A DNA stretch of 64,000 nt from positions 30,916,001 to 30,980,000 of the forward strand of contig AP031354.1 in NCBI GenBank assembly GCA_037833965.1, read 5' to 3'. The notes under the pieces are model-generated. The model made no database searches, was not told where the DNA came from, and saw nothing but the letters and a program-made list of their open reading frames with translations. Of the stretch, positions 60,996 to 64,000 are shown one piece after another. Each line of letters opens with the position of its first letter. The stretch's first letter is position 1. This DNA is from Marchantia polymorpha subsp. ruderalis (Eukaryota > Streptophyta > Marchantiopsida > Marchantiales > Marchantiaceae). The position numbers and the translations under genes are program-made.

Positions 60996-62364
60996 GATCA
61001 TAAACATGAAAAAGTTCCTAAACTCCTTTTTGTTCTTATTTTTAATTTTTGGTTTGATTTTTAATAAGGGGGGTCAATTCTATGAACGCGACCGTGGCCC
61101 CTCGGACCCTCGAACATACGAGGTACGAGGTCAGCAGTACGAGGTACGGAGGATATGCGACCGTGGCCCCTCGGACCCTCCTCCATGAGAGGAACGCTGT
61201 CAGCAGTACAAGGTACGGAGGATATGCGACCGTGGCCCCTCGAACCCTCCTCCATACGAGGTACGATGTCAGCAGTACGAGGTACGGAGGATATGCGGAC
61301 CTGGGCCCCTCGGACTATACGAGGTAAAAATCTGGCGCTGCCCCTGGCGCATTCCTGGGAGTTCGGCAGTCCCTTTGTTCGGAAGCGAGGGAGGAAAGGA
61401 GGAAAGGAGGAAACAAATGTACCCGAGTGTGCGCCTCGCCAAGTAGGAGCGTTGGGGGCGCGCGTCTCGCGGTGCATTGAACCCGGCCGGGCGAAATGGG
61501 GATCTTCCGGACGCGCCCGGGTTCCTGGGGGGCGCCAGGGGACGCGCGTCTCGCGGTGTCTTGAACCCGGGCGGGCGCAATGGGGGTCTCTCGGATGCGT
61601 GTAGAATCTTGTCGGGCGCAAGGGGGATCTCCCAGACGCGTCTCGATTTCCTTTCGCCAAGGACTGGTCTATCAGAAGTGTTCCAGGGCCCAAGGCCCAA
61701 GTTCGTACCTGTACCAGGGCACCCTCTTCTTGCTGGTTTTGGGGCGCAAGGCCGTCCACTAACTGCCTTCCTGGAGAACTCTATATATTTCAGAATAGTT
61801 CAACGCTTTGGATCATGCCTCAGAGTAAGAGCCTTGGTTATGTTATGACCAGAGCTTCAACTCCAATGATTGCATACCCTTGAATCGGCCTTGGAAGAGT
61901 GGGCTTATGCCGAGCACACAGCCCTACTGTGCGTAGTCTCTAATCGATGGAAATGTGGCCTTGGGTATTTATTTTCAATATGTTAACTTAGTTATTTCCT
62001 CATGGATTCAGTTTCTATGTCTTTCTTTCTTGATATCTTCTGTAATCATTTCTTCACAATTTCAATTTTCTTTTATTTTTGTATTTTTCTGTCACTGTTT
62101 CTCTACATTTTCGTAATTATAATTATTTTGAGGCAATCATTTCTTTACATTTTACTGATTGAATATTTTCTGAAATTTTCTCTTTAGATTTTGCTCTTTT
62201 TGTCTTGTTTTCATGGAATTATTCTTTTAAGTAATGCTTGTTTCTTTCTGAATATGTGATGATTTATTTCTTATTTTCTGAATTATCTCATGATAATTAA
62301 GAAAATAAGATAACAAAACCCCCCGGGACCCTTCTGTCGACGTGATGTCCATCACGTCCGGACT

Positions 62365-64000
62365 GCAAAGCTTGTAGTCTGAACCACATCAAATCGTGTA
62401 TATATACAACTGCAAACACATTAGAAAATTCAAGGTCAGCCTAAAATCCCAGTTTGCAACTACTATATGCTCACCTGCTTTCTCAAGTGTTTGTCGAAGA
62501 CCTTCAACATTCTTGCAGTTAAAGCATGCATGTCTGTCGAAACCACCATGCCCAGGCCGACCGTGAACTGGATCAGGGTTGGGAACCTCCATGATATGAA
62601 TACCCTCAGCTCCCAAAAGTAACCAAGCTCCTCTATACGGAAGCTCTGGTCTATCTGGACTAGTCATCAAACCTATTGGAATGAATAAAAGATGGTTAGC
62701 TATTTGATGAAAGCGGTTCGTTACTCACAGATTGCTGGAATGCATCCTTCGCTGTATTTCATTTCCTCCTATGTCTAAGACTGACATAACTGTCAAATTA
62801 AATGATACACATACCCAAAAGTCCACAGTAAAAATCCAACGATTTTTCCAGGTTCTCGCAACGAAAGGTGACATGATTCAGCCCTTTGAACTGGACTGCA
62901 ATACCCAAACGCACGTAGAATCACTTCGCAGCCATCCATGCACTAGTTGATTGAATAAGAAGAATGACATTGTTTCATGAATAGTATTCATATTGATGAA
63001 TCAAATATATCTGCAAGTTTTTCCATCGATCGAGTTTGGCACCAATCTCTTTCCCTTGATAATATGGAACAAATGAATGAAAACAGACATGATTGTATGT
63101 GACTACAATAAAATTTACTTACAATTGGTCGACTGTGACAATCTACGAATGAAAATTTGCTGAAAATTTATCTATAAATGCTGAAAATGATGACAAACTT
63201 CACAGGTGTGGAATAGAAACGTACATGAAGGAGAAACCGTGAGAGATTTCGAGTGAACATCTGCAGGCTCTTTTGAAGATTTTGTATCTTTGAAGGTTGG
63301 AGGTGCTTCCACTTCAGTATTTTCCATCGGCAAATTCATGAAGTCTACACTGTTGTCGCGTTGAAATTTCTCCTCGGGTAGAGACACACCATGAACTGCC
63401 CCACGGGAGCCCAGGTCATGCTCAGTGGACACAGATCCTTCTTCCGCTCTTCCTTCGTCCTTCAACATGTCCAATTCTTCAAGTTGATGGTTCTCCGCTA
63501 CTATGGCAGTTTTCATGAGTTTTTATGTGCCAGTGGAATGAGGTATGAGGTAGCTGATCCCTGCCCCTGCCCCTGGGTCTGGGCGAACGCAGGCTTCCAG
63601 GCCTTCCTCACTTCCTCCCTTCTTCCCTGCCTCCCGCTTGCACGCCTGCTCAGGTCTTCCCTCCCTCCCTCCCGAGCCCCCTCCTGGCATTTCGCCCCTC
63701 TTCCTTACGACCGAAATCGAAACACGCCCACTCCGCCTCTCGCTTTTCTCTCCTGCGCCCCTCCTCCCTGCTCCCGGATCGGACCCTCGTCACAAACGAC
63801 AGCAAAGAGACAGTGGCAGACGGCGCTTGTAACTCAGGTGACTACTGGAACAGAATGGACGACTGGACCCTGATGCGGCTGAACTGCACCTCACCCCATA
63901 TATATAGGTCGTCTGTGCTACGTCCTCCGAATGAGGTAGCTGATCCCTGCCCTGCCCCTGGGTCTGGGCGAGCGCAGGCTTCCAGGCCTTTACTCACTTC
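62365..64000. repeat. Second copy of the VOC gene region
   Basis: Direct copy of 52,936-54,571 (offset 9,429), with scattered substitutions, running to the window end. Its left edge (GCAAAGCTTGTAG) joins the spacer unit within the 5S-associated hairpin (CGTCCGGACT|GCAAAG). Confidence 0.95.
62475..63516 (-). pseudogene. VOC/glyoxalase-like gene, copy lacking its last exon
   Basis: Exons 1-3 correspond to 63,516-63,225, 62,895-62,815 and 62,672-62,475. Frames and splice sites are kept, with a few changes (for example YCGPLG to YCGLLG and NTEEEAP to NTEVEAP). Exon 4, with the final metal-binding Glu, should lie near 62,333 but spacer array sequence is there instead. Without it the VOC fold cannot close, so the copy is a 3'-truncated pseudogene unless another exon serves. 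Confidence 0.75.

Larger units (their letters stand above)
49985..62364. repeat. Spacer-like tandem array, full unit 1,741 bp
   Basis: Unit order: TCTATGAA.GCGACCGTGG start, 69-bp subrepeats, a GC-rich block (GGCGCTGCCCCTGGCGCATT to GGACGCGTCTCGATTTCC), CTATATATTTCAG, an AT-rich block, a hairpin with a 5S-like core, a T-rich tract and AAGGGGGGTC. Units start at 49,985 (partial), 51,284 (internally deleted), 51,998 (truncated at 52,115), about 55,540 (5'-truncated), 56,137, 57,597, 59,338 and 61,079 (cut at 62,364). 57,597-59,337 and 59,338-61,078 are nearly identical. The architecture resembles a ribosomal DNA intergenic spacer, but no 18S or 25S sequence is present. Many long frames here are artefacts of the 69-bp period. 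Confidence 0.85.

Noticed and set aside
49985-62364. 18S or 25S rRNA genes in the spacer-like array
   Set aside because: No conserved rRNA blocks were seen on either strand.

Overview
The window looks like nuclear DNA of a land plant. It has spliced genes with GT-AG introns, AP2/ERF factors, Ty3/gypsy LTR retrotransposons and CCCTAAA telomere-type motifs. Na+-coupled PiT/PTB phosphate-transporter pieces, and 5S-like sequence inside what looks like ribosomal spacer, point to a bryophyte, possibly a liverwort such as Marchantia. The species is an inference. The region is repeat-dominated and gene-poor, with many broken gene copies.

Layout. 1-7.2 kb: remnants of an uncharacterised gene, a PTB transporter and a serine hydroxymethyltransferase (SHMT) with an internal inversion. 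7.2-11.55 kb and 32.5-36.4 kb: arms of a large inverted duplication, each holding PTB 5' exons, an ERF gene and an uncharacterised two-exon gene. The right arm keeps the ERF and the uncharacterised gene open, while the left arm is decayed and has an expanded 52-residue repeat. A third, partial copy of this cassette lies at 1-2 kb. 13,024-29,597: a complete 16.6-kb LTR retrotransposon with 5-bp target duplication CTACT and two 5,389-bp LTRs. 37.7-42.8 kb: a related solo LTR with target duplication CCTTT. 46.1-49.7 kb: three more LTR fragments. 44.1-44.9 kb: an ankyrin-RCC1 pseudogene. 50-62.4 kb: a spacer-like tandem array (full unit 1,741 bp) with diverged 5S-like cores, 69-bp hairpin subrepeats and a possible Pol I-like promoter. 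The array is interrupted by a SIN3-like fragment and an intact four-exon VOC/glyoxalase-like gene. The VOC region is repeated, truncated, at 62.4-64 kb.

Most notable system: the retrotransposon. Each LTR contains a 1,044-codon ORF upstream of the LTR TATA box, so it lies in U3 and is copied to both ends at each transposition. Its protein has a conserved N-terminal domain, a disordered palindrome-expanded middle and a C-terminal coiled coil. Related but diverged reading frames are recognisable in the solo LTR and in the LTR fragments. Gag-protease and polymerase share one frame, separated by a single UAG in the context UAG CAA UUA, the classic leaky stop context, which suggests readthrough expression of Pol.
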